DNA from: Pseudohalocynthiibacter aestuariivivens
GTDB taxonomy: Bacteria > Pseudomonadota > Alphaproteobacteria > Rhodobacterales > Rhodobacteraceae
Direction: 5' to 3'
DNA: 64,000 nucleotides
Assembly: GCF_011040495.1 (NCBI RefSeq)
Contig: NZ_CP049037.1
Coordinates: 1,364,001 to 1,428,000, forward strand
Below are positions 1 through 9,540 of this stretch, piece by piece. The notes under the pieces were generated by a model that searched no databases, was not told where the DNA came from, and saw only the letters and a list, made by a program, of their open reading frames with translations. The position numbers were made by a program, and so were the translations under genes. Numbering within the stretch: position 1 is the first letter of the stretch; each line of letters begins with the position of its first letter.

Positions 1-1
1 G

Positions 2-94
2 AGAATTTCCGACATGATCCGCGGTCGTCCATTGTTGCCGCCAGAGAAGGTGCCGGTCGCAAAACCGATCAAAGGGGCCGCGAGTCAGTATTGA
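2..94 (+). CDS. 3' end of an unidentified gene
   Basis: An open frame enters from the left edge and stops with TGA at 92-94. Its 30 visible codons give a proline- and lysine-rich tail of the sort seen at enzyme C-termini. It lies 56 bases before the truncated aldehyde dehydrogenase on the same strand, so the two may have shared an operon. Nothing in the tail identifies the family. The frame could also be chance, since only 93 bases are visible. Confidence 0.3.
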   Translation, partial: RISDMIRGRPLLPPEKVPVAKPIKGAASQY

Positions 95-150
95 GTCCAA
101 TCCTGTGCAGCCCCTTCCGGCAGCAATAAATTCCAATTGAAAGGTGCAAT

Positions 151-1317
151 ATGCCCAACCCGGTTGAAACATATTTTGATACCTGGAACGTTCCTGACGA
201 CCTGCGAAAACTGGCAAGTCGTGACATTCCGCATTGGATCAATGGTAAAGCCGTCGTCAGTGGTGAGACCATAGATGTTGTCGAGCCATCGACAAGTACG
301 GTGATTTCACGGACATTTGAGGCGGGCAAGGAACACGTAAACGCCGCAATCAAAGCCGCAAGGCAGGCGTTTGAGGGCGATTGGTCGAACCTGCGCCCAC
401 TTGACCGGCAGGCCTTGATGCTCAGGCTCGCTGATCTGATTGAAGCAAATGCCGATGAACTCGCGTTTCTCGAATCTGTAGATGTTGGTAAGTCCGTGGT
501 CCAAGCCAAAGAGATTGATATTGGCGGCTCGGTCGATGTGCTACGACACTTCGCGGGTTACTGCACACGCATCGAGGGGCGCACCGCGCCGCTTGCAGCC
601 TATGAAAAAGGCAGTGTTGGCATGACAATCAAGCGCCCCGTTGGCGTCGTTGCCGCAATCGCCCCATGGAATTTCCCGCTGCAAACGCTGATCTGGAAAT
701 GCGCTGCCGCCTTCGCAACCGGTTGTGTAGTGGTCGCGAAGCCAAGTGAAGTCACTCCCATGACGGCGTTACGCCTAGGTGAACTGACCGCAGAGGCTCG
801 TTTTCCGCCCGGTGTTTTCAATGTTGTAAATGGCACCGGTGCGATCACTGGAGCGGCGCTGACTTCCCATCCCGATGTCGATAAGATCAGTTTTACCGGA
901 TCGACAGGCACTGGCATCGCGGTTGGTCAGGTCGGGCTGGCCAGCATGACACGCCTGACCCTTGAACTGGGAGGGAAATCAGCCGCCATTGTCACGGCGG
1001 ACGCTGATCTGGACGTGGCCGTCGAAGGCGTCGTGAACGGCATTTTCTTCAACAGCGGACAGGTCTGCGACGGGACTTCACGCGTAGTTGTCGATGGCGC
1101 AGTTTATGAGGACTTTATGATGCGGTTGGTGAAAGCCACGCAGGGCCTCAAAATGGGTGCGGGTCTGGACCCTGACACATTCATGGGGCCGATGGTGTCA
1201 ATTGACCATAAAGCAAAGGTCGCAGGTTTCATCGCTGCCGCTCAGGAGGCAGGTCTGGCATTGCCCGTTCAGCACACTAGTCGACGCACACACGGGGGAT
1301 TGGGCGCGTTCCAATGA
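151..1317 (+). pseudogene. Truncated NAD-dependent aldehyde dehydrogenase
   Basis: Aldehyde dehydrogenase superfamily, betaine/aminoaldehyde type by resemblance. Family members run about 480-500 residues; this frame has 388, and its similarity stops near residue 373. It keeps the PWNFP cofactor motif (near 173), the LELGGK general-base motif (Glu near 271) and the catalytic Cys306 in GQVC. It lacks the C-terminal third of the catalytic domain with the EEIFGP and GG-K-SG motifs found in the intact paralogue at 8009-9511. The last 15 or so residues read antisense through the 3' end of the facing ribB gene. A rearrangement near 1270-1290 therefore cut the gene. It is probably inactive. A weak AAAGG lies upstream of the ATG. 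Confidence 0.85.
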
Positions 1318-2416
1318 TCGAAAGATCGTAGCTATCCAAACCCACCAATGAAGGCACTGTGGAATTGGTAAGAAGCACGATCTTCTGGATACCTATGTTG
1401 CAAAGTATCTGCGCGCCGATACCGTATCTTCGCAGCGTATTTCGTGGATTGTTTGTGACGTTGAAACGGGATGATAGGACGTCCTTGGAGCCATCCCGCA
1501 AAATGACTAGAGCGCCGCGACCTTCACGAGCAATCTCTACCATAGAATCCGGAACTTGATTCCACCTCAATGAATTGAGAGCAAGCAGATCCTCGAACGG
1601 GTCCAGTACGTGCATGCGCGTCAGAACGGGCTCACCGTTTGAGATATCGCCTTTTGCTATCACCACATGTTCCGCGCCGTCCGGAGCATCCTCAAAGACG
1701 TATACGTCCCACTTTCCACCAATAAACGAATTCAGTGATGAACGGGCTTTTTCGCGCACGAGATTGTCATTCTTAAGCCGAAACGCGATCAGATCAGCAA
1801 TGGTCCCGATCAAAAGTTCATGTGTTGCGGCAAATTCCATCAGGTCTGGCATCCGCGCCATCGTGCCATCATCATTCATGATCTCACAAATGACACTGGC
1901 AGGCACCAAACCAGCCAATCGGGAGATATCGACGGCAGCCTCTGTGTGACCGGCACGGACCAAAACACCGCCATCCTTCGCGCACAGTGGGAAGATGTGA
2001 CCTGGCGTTGCGATATCAGCAGAATGGCAATTTGGATCTGTTGCGACCTTGATCGTGTGAGCGCGGTCGTGCGCTGATATACCAGTGGTAACACCTTCGC
2101 GCGCTTCAATCGAAACTGTGAACGCCGTTTCGTGGCGCGACGTGTTAGAAGAAGACATCTGAGGAAGGTTCAGCGCATCCACACGGGCGCGCTCCATAGG
2201 CATGCAGATCAGGCCGCGGGCATATTTTGCCATAAAATTGATGGCTTCTGGTGTAATCTTCTCGGCAGCGATCACGAGATCTCCTTCATTCTCCCGATCT
2301 TCATGATCCACGAGAATGAACATCTTGCCGTCGCGTGCCGCTTCGACAAGCTGTTCAGGAGACGCAAAAGCAGATGTGCTGACAGAAGCCTTAGGGGCGT
2401 GTGCGGTGCGTGCCAT
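1277..2416 (-). CDS. ribB: 3,4-dihydroxy-2-butanone-4-phosphate synthase with a degenerate GTP cyclohydrolase II-like domain
   Basis: Makes the four-carbon unit of riboflavin from ribulose 5-phosphate. The N-terminal RibB domain is intact, with the acidic [10 protein letters not shown] loop near residues 37-46 and the HTEA motif. The C-terminal half (from about 230) has the RibA fold by similarity but lacks the cysteines that bind zinc in GTP cyclohydrolase II, so it is probably not a cyclohydrolase. Such RibB-RibX proteins are common in alphaproteobacteria. It is the last gene of the ProX-ProV-ProW operon, 17 bases after the permease stop. An extra flavin gene here would suit the flavin-dependent monooxygenase operon nearby, but that link is inference. 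The final five residues look appended by the rearrangement near 1280. Confidence 0.85.
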   Translation of the reverse strand: MARTAHAPKASVSTSAFASPEQLVEAARDGKMFILVDHEDRENEGDLVIAAEKITPEAINFMAKYARGLICMPMERARVDALNLPQMSSSNTSRHETAFTVSIEAREGVTTGISAHDRAHTIKVATDPNCHSADIATPGHIFPLCAKDGGVLVRAGHTEAAVDISRLAGLVPASVICEIMNDDGTMARMPDLMEFAATHELLIGTIADLIAFRLKNDNLVREKARSSLNSFIGGKWDVYVFEDAPDGAEHVVIAKGDISNGEPVLTRMHVLDPFEDLLALNSLRWNQVPDSMVEIAREGRGALVILRDGSKDVLSSRFNVTNNPRNTLRRYGIGAQILCNIGIQKIVLLTNSTVPSLVGLDSYDLSIIGTRPIPRVCVD

Positions 2417-2433
2417 TTTCTCTTTTTCCTCAA

Positions 2434-4578
2434 CTAGACTGGGGGAGCGGCTGCCATCGAACTGGACGGTGCAGATAGATGACGACGTTTGGAAAGCACA
2501 TTGATCCAGTCTCTAATCAGCCGATCCGACAGCAGGGCGATGATAGCGATCGCAAGACCGGCAAGTAGGCCGCGGCCAGCATCAGCTTGTGACAGCGCCA
2601 CGTAGACCTCCTGACCCAGATCCTGGGTGCCCACCAAAGCCGTGATGGCGAGCATGGCGAGACCAAACATGATGGTTTGGTTTACGCCGAGTGCCAGAAC
2701 CGGCATGGCCAGAGGGATGCGAACCTGCCAGAGGATCTGGAGGTTGGTGCACCCCATCTGACGTGAAGCTTCCAATATTTCTTCATCAATAGTTCTTAAG
2801 CCCTGCTCGACATAGCGCATGGCCGGTACGATGGCGTAGATGATGATGGCCAGCAGGGCAGTGAACTCGCCCACCTGAAAGAACATAAGAAAGGGGATCA
2901 GCAGCACAAATTGCGGCATGGTCTGCAAGGTATCAGCAACAACTCGAACGATACCAGAAAGGCGCGTCGAATGCGCCGCCAACATACCTATCGCGCCGCC
3001 CAGAACAAAGCTGATCGCAACGGCCGCTCCACAAAGATAGAGAGACAGCATAGCGAGGTCCCACAGGCCTGTGACAACTATGAACACACAAGCGGAAAAG
3101 CAGAAGAGAGCTGTTCGCAAACCGCCCAGGCTGTGTCCAAGTGCCACCAGGAAAACACTCAAAGCGACCCACGAGACACCGGTCATGCCAAAGTAGCTGA
3201 TCCAGCCGGTGAACAATATGGCACCTGCGACTACGTAGGATTTGCGCACAACTGCTATCCCTGCCAGCGCGGCCACCACAGACCAATACCCGACTATTAT
3301 TTCGCTCGACAGTGCAAAACCCCAGGTAAACGGTGTCACGGCTTGTTCAAGACCAGCGCGAAGCGGAAACATAAAGAAGTAGAAAACGTTTGTCTTTAAA
3401 GTGGTCAGAGTAGGTCCGAAAGTGAAAAGGAAGTTTTCGAGCCAGGAATTGAGCGGCTCTACAACATTAAGTAGGGGCGAGCGTGGTCCATCGTCCAGAC
3501 CCGGCACAATCAGCCCAACGGGAAGTGTTGCGATGACGACCATCGCACATCTCACCGATGGTCTGTGCCAGAATGGCGCACCATGATGCCCCCGGTGGTT
3601 TCGCGCGTTTTCAGCAAATCCCCAGGTAATCCGGTCGATCAGAATTGCCAGAAAGACAATAACAAGACCAGCCATCAGACTTTGACCGAATTGAGCCTTT
3701 CGCAGGGCTGTGAGTACCGCCCAACCAACATCATCAAAACCACCAATGATTGCGGCGATAATCACCATCGATAATGCCTGCATCGTGCTTTGGTTTACAC
3801 CAACCAGGATCTGAGGCATCGCCCCCGGCACGCGCACATTCCAAAATAGCTGTCGACCGGTGCAACCCGCCATTTGACCGCTTTCTATCTGAGCGTCTGG
3901 AACGCGCGTTAAACCAAGCATCGTGTTGCGCACCATTGGGGGCGCGGCATAGATAGCGGATGCGATTAGCCCTACGACAGGACCAAAGCCAAAAAGCAAC
4001 AAAATCGGGATTAGGTATGCAAAAGCCGGGACTGTTTGCATCAGAGCAAGCGCAAGGTCCATCGGGCGGCGGATACGCGGCACAAGATAGCTTGCAGCGC
4101 CCAACCCGAACCCCAGAGCGATCGAAAGTGGGACGGACACACCAATCAAAGCAAGAGTGTTCATTGTCTGCTGCCAGAAGCCCAAAGCAAGGGTTGTTAA
4201 GATGCCCAGGACAGCAAACAGAGCCAATTTCCATCCCTGTGCCAGCCAAGCTAAGCCCACGAATGCCGCAGCAATGGTGACCCAAGGCGCGATACTTAGC
4301 AAAGATTGCAGGCCATTCATTGGAACGGCCAGAACGTTTGAAATCGCCCTGAAAAAGGGCTGCAATGGCTCAACGATCGTGTTCATGGCCGAATTGATCC
4401 AATCCACTACCGGAAGAACCAAAAACTCGGGCACATCTCTGAATGAAGTAAAGAACAACGACAGACAGGTCAGAAGAAGGATCGCACCGGCAACAAATAA
4501 CCCAACAGCGAATGTCTCGGACTGAAAGAGGGATTTAGGCTCGGTGTAAAGATTTGATTGGTTTGCCATATCAGTCAT
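2434..4578 (-). CDS. Double-length ABC transporter permease, glycine betaine/proline (ProW) family
   Basis: Inner-membrane permease of a quaternary-amine/osmolyte-type importer. At 714 residues it is about twice the usual ProW length and carries two homologous permease domains. Each has the cytoplasmic coupling loop, one beginning near ESGQMAGC and the other near EASRQMGC, each followed by a WxVRxPxAMP stretch. The protein is thus a fused permease dimer that would pair with two copies of the adjacent ATPase. The start overlaps the ATPase stop by 4 bases (ATGA), so the genes are translationally coupled. Substrate is not readable from sequence; betaines, proline or related ammonium compounds are likely for the family. 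Confidence 0.9.
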   Translation of the reverse strand: MTDMANQSNLYTEPKSLFQSETFAVGLFVAGAILLLTCLSLFFTSFRDVPEFLVLPVVDWINSAMNTIVEPLQPFFRAISNVLAVPMNGLQSLLSIAPWVTIAAAFVGLAWLAQGWKLALFAVLGILTTLALGFWQQTMNTLALIGVSVPLSIALGFGLGAASYLVPRIRRPMDLALALMQTVPAFAYLIPILLLFGFGPVVGLIASAIYAAPPMVRNTMLGLTRVPDAQIESGQMAGCTGRQLFWNVRVPGAMPQILVGVNQSTMQALSMVIIAAIIGGFDDVGWAVLTALRKAQFGQSLMAGLVIVFLAILIDRITWGFAENARNHRGHHGAPFWHRPSVRCAMVVIATLPVGLIVPGLDDGPRSPLLNVVEPLNSWLENFLFTFGPTLTTLKTNVFYFFMFPLRAGLEQAVTPFTWGFALSSEIIVGYWSVVAALAGIAVVRKSYVVAGAILFTGWISYFGMTGVSWVALSVFLVALGHSLGGLRTALFCFSACVFIVVTGLWDLAMLSLYLCGAAVAISFVLGGAIGMLAAHSTRLSGIVRVVADTLQTMPQFVLLIPFLMFFQVGEFTALLAIIIYAIVPAMRYVEQGLRTIDEEILEASRQMGCTNLQILWQVRIPLAMPVLALGVNQTIMFGLAMLAITALVGTQDLGQEVYVALSQADAGRGLLAGLAIAIIALLSDRLIRDWINVLSKRRHLSAPSSSMAAAPPV

Positions 4579-5681
4579 GACACACTTGCTTCTTCGGCAT
4601 GGCGTGCACGACTAACACCCTCGTGCATTGCGGACACGATCGACCCGGCGGTGACTTGACCGATGGTGTTTCCATTCGCATCCGCGACGGCAATATCGCC
4701 ATCGCTGAAGTCGTGACTGTCCAGGATATCCTCCAATGTGGTGCCTGACGGGATAGAGATATGGGCCTCGTTCGCGCTTCCGGTTGTCATCACATCTGAT
4801 GCTGTAAGAACCCGGGTAAGCGGAACGTCCGACGCAAACTCGGCCACGTAATCATCAGCGGGATTGAGAACGATTTCGGCTGGTGTTCCTATTTGCACCA
4901 TCTGGCCATCGCGCATTATTGCAATTCGGTCTGCAATCTTCAAAGCTTCCAGGAAGTCATGAGTTACAAACACGATTGTCTTGTTCAATTTTGACTGAAG
5001 TCGCATAAACTCATCTTGCATCTGACGCCGGATCAGGGGGTCCAGCGCCGAAAATGGCTCGTCCAGGAACCACAGATCGGGCCCAACAGCGAGTGAGCGG
5101 GCGATGCCAACCCGTTGCTGCTGACCACCCGACAACTCGTCTGGCATTGCGTATTCGCGTCCATCCAACCCGACCAAGGTGATGTATTCCCTGGCTTTGC
5201 CAAGTCGCTCTGTAGCGCTAACACCCTGGATTTTCAGAGGAAAGGCGACGTTTTCGATGACGCTCAAATGCGGCAACAGGCCGAAAGACTGAAACACCAT
5301 GCCCATCTTGTGTCGCCGCAAGTCGATCAAGTCGGTCTTTGACATATCAAGAAGATTGCGGCCTTCGTAGATTATTTCTCCCGCAGTCGGGGACACAAGG
5401 CTGGACAGACATCTCAGCATTGTTGATTTGCCGGAGCCAGACAAACCCATCACCACAAAAATTTCACCTTCATGTACGTCGAAACTTACATCGGCCACTC
5501 CGCATATCTGGCCAGCATCGCGAATTTGGGTGATCTTTCCTTCAAGAGAGGCCGCCTTCGCCGCGGCCAATGTAGATACTGCGTCGTCGCCAAACACTTT
5601 CCAGAGGTTGCGACAGGAAAGTTTTGCCTGCCCAGCCTGCTGAGCCGACGTCGTACAGCTTGCAGATGTGTCTTTTTGCAT
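4575..5681 (-). CDS. ABC transporter ATP-binding protein, glycine betaine/proline (ProV) family
   Basis: ATPase that powers the neighbouring ProW-type permease. Visible are the Walker A GLSGSGKST (near 80), the LSGGQQQRVGIA signature and the Walker B LWFLDEPFSALD. The long N-terminal region before the nucleotide-binding core and a C-terminal extension of about 90 residues, which looks like a CBS-type remnant, are typical of ProV/OpuAA, where CBS modules sense ionic strength. It lies between the substrate-binding gene and the permease on one leftward operon. A stable intercistronic stem-loop precedes it. Confidence 0.92.
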   Translation of the reverse strand: MQKDTSASCTTSAQQAGQAKLSCRNLWKVFGDDAVSTLAAAKAASLEGKITQIRDAGQICGVADVSFDVHEGEIFVVMGLSGSGKSTMLRCLSSLVSPTAGEIIYEGRNLLDMSKTDLIDLRRHKMGMVFQSFGLLPHLSVIENVAFPLKIQGVSATERLGKAREYITLVGLDGREYAMPDELSGGQQQRVGIARSLAVGPDLWFLDEPFSALDPLIRRQMQDEFMRLQSKLNKTIVFVTHDFLEALKIADRIAIMRDGQMVQIGTPAEIVLNPADDYVAEFASDVPLTRVLTASDVMTTGSANEAHISIPSGTTLEDILDSHDFSDGDIAVADANGNTIGQVTAGSIVSAMHEGVSRARHAEEASVS

Positions 5682-5707
5682 ACCCTTGGCCCCTTATTCG
5701 TTTCGAG

Positions 5708-5735
5708 CTCCGGTGCAGATACTTTTGCACCGGAG
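5708..5735 (-). promoter_or_regulatory. Intercistronic stem-loop after the ProX gene
   Basis: A perfect 10-bp inverted repeat, CTCCGGTGCA and TGCACCGGAG, encloses an 8-base loop. It lies 26 bases after the binding-protein stop and 27 bases before the ATPase start. No T-run follows on the transcribed strand. It is therefore more likely an mRNA-stabilising or partially terminating hairpin that raises binding protein over ATPase than a full terminator. Confidence 0.7.
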
Positions 5736-5760
5736 AAAATTTAAAATTGGGAAGCCGCAC

Positions 5761-6732
5761 CTACTGAAGTGCAGCGTCAATCCACATCTGCCAAACGTCC
5801 GGATTATCGTCCATCCAGGCCGCAACGGCGTCCTCTAGCGACACGCCATTTACGTCGACCTCAAGCACCAGAGATTCCTGGATTTCGTTGGTAATCTGGA
5901 TTTCTTGGAGGAAACGGAACGCTGCAGGCCATTTTTCTTCTGCACCTACCCATGCCAGTTTCCGCACCCAGCCCGAAGGCCAGTTGCAGTCATGCGTGGC
6001 ATTGGCGTTGGGCCCATGAGACGGGTCAGAGTAACAAGCGTCGCTGCTTGCTGGCATATCAACCCATTTCGGTTCGAATTCTGCAAAGAGCCAGTGCGGA
6101 GCATAGAACATCATCACGATGGGCCGTTTTGCGGTCATCGCTGCTTTGTACTCTGCGGCTGCGGCACCCTCTGACCCAGAAGGGATTGCCACAAAATCAA
6201 GTCCCAAACCGGTAAGTCGCTTGTCGTTGTCGGGCGCCCAGTCTGCTGGATAATCGAGCAGTCGTCCTTTAGGGAAGGTTTCCGGTGTTGCGAACAACTC
6301 TTTACAATCGTTCAGTGCCTCATAGGACGGCAGGCCTGGGCAGGCTTCTTCTACGTAGGCAGGATAAATCCAACCTTCGCGGCTATCAATTCCAGTTGCG
6401 CCCAAATCAACCGCCTGACCGCTGTCAATCGCACGAGTGAAATGCTCCTGAATGGTCTGTTCCCAGATCTCCATTGCCACTGTCAGGTTGCCGTCCATCA
6501 CACCTTGGACCTGAGGAACATAACCGGCAGTTACATACTCTACATTATAGCCCATCTTCTTGAGCGCTTCGCCCGCGATACGGGTAGATACATGCTGACC
6601 GGTCCATTCGTTCATGGATAGTTTGATCGGATCACTGCTTTCAGGCTCAAACGCCAAGGCGTGCGTAGACGCCAGCGCCAGCGCTGAAACTAGCCCCAGA
6701 GCTCTAAAAGTTTGGGAAAATTTGAGTGTCAT
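5761..6732 (-). CDS. ABC transporter substrate-binding protein, ProX/OpuAC-like
   Basis: Periplasmic binding protein of the transporter encoded just downstream. It has 323 residues with a signal peptide ending after about residue 27 (hydrophobic LVSALALAST, then HALA-F). The mature part has the ProX-type layout: NEWTGQ near the mature N-terminus, WEQT, and several tryptophans and cysteines (CPGLPSY, CKEL, DACYSD, HDCNWP) in the C-terminal half. Betaines are bound through aromatic cages in this family, but the ligand cannot be named here. First gene of a leftward operon running to ribB. The divergent double-Lrp gene begins 230 bases away and is the obvious candidate regulator. Confidence 0.9.
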   Translation of the reverse strand: MTLKFSQTFRALGLVSALALASTHALAFEPESSDPIKLSMNEWTGQHVSTRIAGEALKKMGYNVEYVTAGYVPQVQGVMDGNLTVAMEIWEQTIQEHFTRAIDSGQAVDLGATGIDSREGWIYPAYVEEACPGLPSYEALNDCKELFATPETFPKGRLLDYPADWAPDNDKRLTGLGLDFVAIPSGSEGAAAAEYKAAMTAKRPIVMMFYAPHWLFAEFEPKWVDMPASSDACYSDPSHGPNANATHDCNWPSGWVRKLAWVGAEEKWPAAFRFLQEIQITNEIQESLVLEVDVNGVSLEDAVAAWMDDNPDVWQMWIDAALQ

Positions 6733-6962
6733 AGTTTTCTCCTGTTGCGTTTAGTTTATTTGTCATTGGTTGAGGATGCCGGGCGCGGCTTGCAGGTTGT
6801 GGGCAAGCAATTGATTGGAATTCGCCCCCTTACTGGAAACCGGCGAATATTCGGGCGACAGGTCCGGATAGCTTTGTAATATGCGCCGGTATTACCTCTT
6901 GCCTGTCTGTAACTGCCACGATACGCATTGGATGCGGCGAATTTCGAGGAGTGAAATGCTTT

Positions 6963-8012
6963 ATGAGCGATATCGTTAACAGCCCGAATTCCAGTCGAGG
7001 CGCGACGGAGAGCAGTCTTCTTAGCAGCCTTCCATTGAGCGATATTGATCGCGAAATCATCGGCCATCTGCAACAGAATGGTCGTCGCACTTATGTGGCT
7101 ATTGCGAACGACATCGGCGTTACAGAGAAGACCGTTCGAGCGCACGCCAAGGCGCTTCTCGATCAGAAAATCATTCAGGTCGTCGCGCTGACATCTCCCG
7201 CAGCGTTGGGATATCGGGTATCTACTTTGGCTGCGATCAGCATCGCCTCTCCGGCTGAGGGTACGCGAATTTCGGATGCGTTGGCGCGGATAGATTCCAT
7301 TGACTATGTCGTTTTGACCTACAGCCGTTTTGCGATTTTTGCCGAAATCATCGCGCGGGATATGCAAGAACTTCAAGAAACGATCGAAACCCAAATTGGG
7401 GCCATTGAGGGTATCACCGGCGTCGAGCTTTTCCCCTATTTCAGTCTGCATTACCAGCAAGCTCAGATCATCAACCCCAACCCGACGCACAAAGAAGGGG
7501 TGATCGATGCCGAGATGAGTGAAGCCGACCAGGCCATCGTGGCCGAATTGGCCCTGGACGGTCGCGCTGCCTACAGCATGGTCGCCGAAAAACTGGGTAT
7601 TTCTGAAAGCCAGGTTCGAATACGCGCACAGCATTTGCTGGCCAATCGGCAACTGAAGATCATGGCTATTGTCAATCCGTTGAAACTTTTGGATTGCACG
7701 ATGTCCTGGATCGCCATCAATGTTGCCGTAGATGTCCCGATGAGCGATGTTGCCGACGCATTGTCGTCCATGCCAAATATTTCTTATGTCGCCACTTGCG
7801 CGGGGCGTTTCGACATCTTTGTCGAAGTCATCTGCACTTCGAATGCCGAGTTGTTGGAGATAATCGAATCCCAGATTCGACCTGTCCGCGGGGTGACCCG
7901 GACCGAAGCGTTTATTTACGCCAATCTGCATTACAAACGCCTCCTTCCTTTACATGTGAGAGACCGGACCGCAGCAGAAAACGCCACGGTCCATTCTGTT
8001 CTCCGGAACTAG
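6963..8012 (+). CDS. Tandem (double) Lrp/AsnC-family transcriptional regulator
   Basis: A single chain of about 349 residues holding two complete Lrp/AsnC units, where the family normally has one of about 150 residues. The first helix-turn-helix begins near DREIIGHLQQNGRR and is followed by a RAM-type sensor domain. The second begins near DQAIVAELALDGRA and also has its own sensor domain. The ATG at 6963 is preferred because GAGGAG at 6946-6951 is a good ribosome site 11 bases upstream; an in-frame GTG at 6951 has none. It diverges from the ProX operon and converges on the aldehyde dehydrogenase gene with a 4-base overlap. It probably responds to the imported compound or a metabolite; that is inference. 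Confidence 0.9.
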   Translation: MSDIVNSPNSSRGATESSLLSSLPLSDIDREIIGHLQQNGRRTYVAIANDIGVTEKTVRAHAKALLDQKIIQVVALTSPAALGYRVSTLAAISIASPAEGTRISDALARIDSIDYVVLTYSRFAIFAEIIARDMQELQETIETQIGAIEGITGVELFPYFSLHYQQAQIINPNPTHKEGVIDAEMSEADQAIVAELALDGRAAYSMVAEKLGISESQVRIRAQHLLANRQLKIMAIVNPLKLLDCTMSWIAINVAVDVPMSDVADALSSMPNISYVATCAGRFDIFVEVICTSNAELLEIIESQIRPVRGVTRTEAFIYANLHYKRLLPLHVRDRTAAENATVHSVLRN

Positions 8013-9511
8013 CCGTAGTTGACCCAAACAGCTTTGGTTTGCAGGTACTTCTCGATCCCTGCCATGCCGTTGTCGCGGCCGTAGCCCGACTGTTTGTAAC
8101 CTCCCCAGGGAGCCGCAGCGTCGAACTGGTTGTAGGTGTTTACCCAAACTGTTCCCGCTTGAAGTGCTGCAGAAACTTTGTGGGCCCGTCGCACATCATG
8201 CGTCCATACGCCTGCAGCCAGGCCGAAGGTTGTCGCATTGGCACGGCTGACCAGTTCATCCATATCTTTGAAACTCTGCATGGCTAGAACCGGGCCAAAG
8301 ATTTCCTCTCGTGCGACGCGGCTGTTATCCGGTACGTGCGTCAAAACCGTCGGCTTGAGAAAATGACCGCCTGATAATTCGCCGCCGGGTCGTTCACCAC
8401 CATAACTGATCTGAACACCTTCAGTGCGCGCCGCTTCGACATAACCCTCGACCCGGTTCAGCTGTTGTGCCGAAATTAGCGGCCCCATCGTGGTATCGGT
8501 TCGTAGGCCGTGGCCGACCTGGATCTTTTCCGCCTCAGCCAGCACGATCTCGGCAACGCGATCATATGCTTTCTCTTCGACAAGCAGGCGTGATCCAGCC
8601 GAACACACCTGACCGCTGTAAAAGAAGATCGCCATCGCAGCCGTGGCAGCGGCGGCTTCAAGATCAGCATCGGCGAAAATGATGTTTGGATTCTTTCCAC
8701 CCAACTCAAGTGACACGTGCTTTAAATGAGCAGATCCGCGAGAAGCGATCATTTTACCAACGGCTTCAGACCCAGTGAAAGCGATCTTGTGGATGTCCGG
8801 GTGATCAACGATAGCTTGGCCTGTTGTTCCGCCGTGACCGGGAAGAACGTTTATTACCCCCGCCGGTATGCCTGCCTCAAGCGCCAGCTGACCCAGAACC
8901 AATGCGGAAAGCGGCGTTTGTTCGGCTGGTTTGAGAATGATTGTACATCCAGCGGCAAGAGCCGGTGCCAATTTGAAACAGGCCTGACAAATTGGGAAAT
9001 TCCACGGCACAATCGCGCCTACCACGCCAATTGGTTCACGCCGGGTATAGACATGCATTTCAGGGGCCGTAACAGGCAGTGTGTCACCCTGGATTTTAGT
9101 TGGAAAGCCAGCGTTGTAGCGCAGAGCACCGACGGCCAAACCGACATCGACAAACTTGATATGTTCTACCGGCTTGCCGCTATCCAACGATTCAATCTGG
9201 CCAATCAGATCAGTATTGGCCTCGATCAGATCTGCAAAACGGCGGATGGCTGTTTCACGTTCAGCGGGGGTAAAACGAGCCCAGTCGCCTTCTAGTGCAG
9301 TCTTTGCGGCACTGGCGGCACGATCCACATCGGCTGCACTGGCATGGGCAACTTCGCAGATCAACTCCCCGGTCGCCGGGTCACGGGTTTCGAACGTGTT
9401 GCCGTCTTGGGCATCAAGCCATTGATCACCAATCAGCATTTGCTTTGGCTTGGCTAGAAAGGCACGCGCGTCGTCAGACAAAAGGTCTTTGATGGATGTA
9501 TGGATGTTCAT
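8009..9511 (-). CDS. NAD(P)-dependent aldehyde dehydrogenase
   Basis: Oxidises an aldehyde to a carboxylic acid. Full length (500 residues) with PWNFP, the LELGGK general-base motif (Glu near 268), the catalytic cysteine near 303 in SGQVCSAGSR, EEIFGPV (near 400) and the C-terminal GGYKQSGYGR. It resembles betaine-aldehyde and phenylacetaldehyde/NAD-aldehyde dehydrogenases; the substrate is not fixed by sequence. Last gene of the leftward monooxygenase operon, 29 bases after the EthD-like gene, so it likely oxidises an aldehyde released by the upstream enzymes. It is a more complete relative of the truncated gene at 151-1317. Confidence 0.93.
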   Translation of the reverse strand: MNIHTSIKDLLSDDARAFLAKPKQMLIGDQWLDAQDGNTFETRDPATGELICEVAHASAADVDRAASAAKTALEGDWARFTPAERETAIRRFADLIEANTDLIGQIESLDSGKPVEHIKFVDVGLAVGALRYNAGFPTKIQGDTLPVTAPEMHVYTRREPIGVVGAIVPWNFPICQACFKLAPALAAGCTIILKPAEQTPLSALVLGQLALEAGIPAGVINVLPGHGGTTGQAIVDHPDIHKIAFTGSEAVGKMIASRGSAHLKHVSLELGGKNPNIIFADADLEAAAATAAMAIFFYSGQVCSAGSRLLVEEKAYDRVAEIVLAEAEKIQVGHGLRTDTTMGPLISAQQLNRVEGYVEAARTEGVQISYGGERPGGELSGGHFLKPTVLTHVPDNSRVAREEIFGPVLAMQSFKDMDELVSRANATTFGLAAGVWTHDVRRAHKVSAALQAGTVWVNTYNQFDAAAPWGGYKQSGYGRDNGMAGIEKYLQTKAVWVNYG

Positions 9512-9540
9512 GTCGGTATCCCTATTTTATCGAGTGTTGT

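Noticed and set aside
6756..7931. A 391-codon open frame on the minus strand opposite the double Lrp gene
   Set aside because: It is fully antisense to a gene with two clear Lrp domains, has no domain itself and is His/Arg/Asn-rich in the way of antisense frames.
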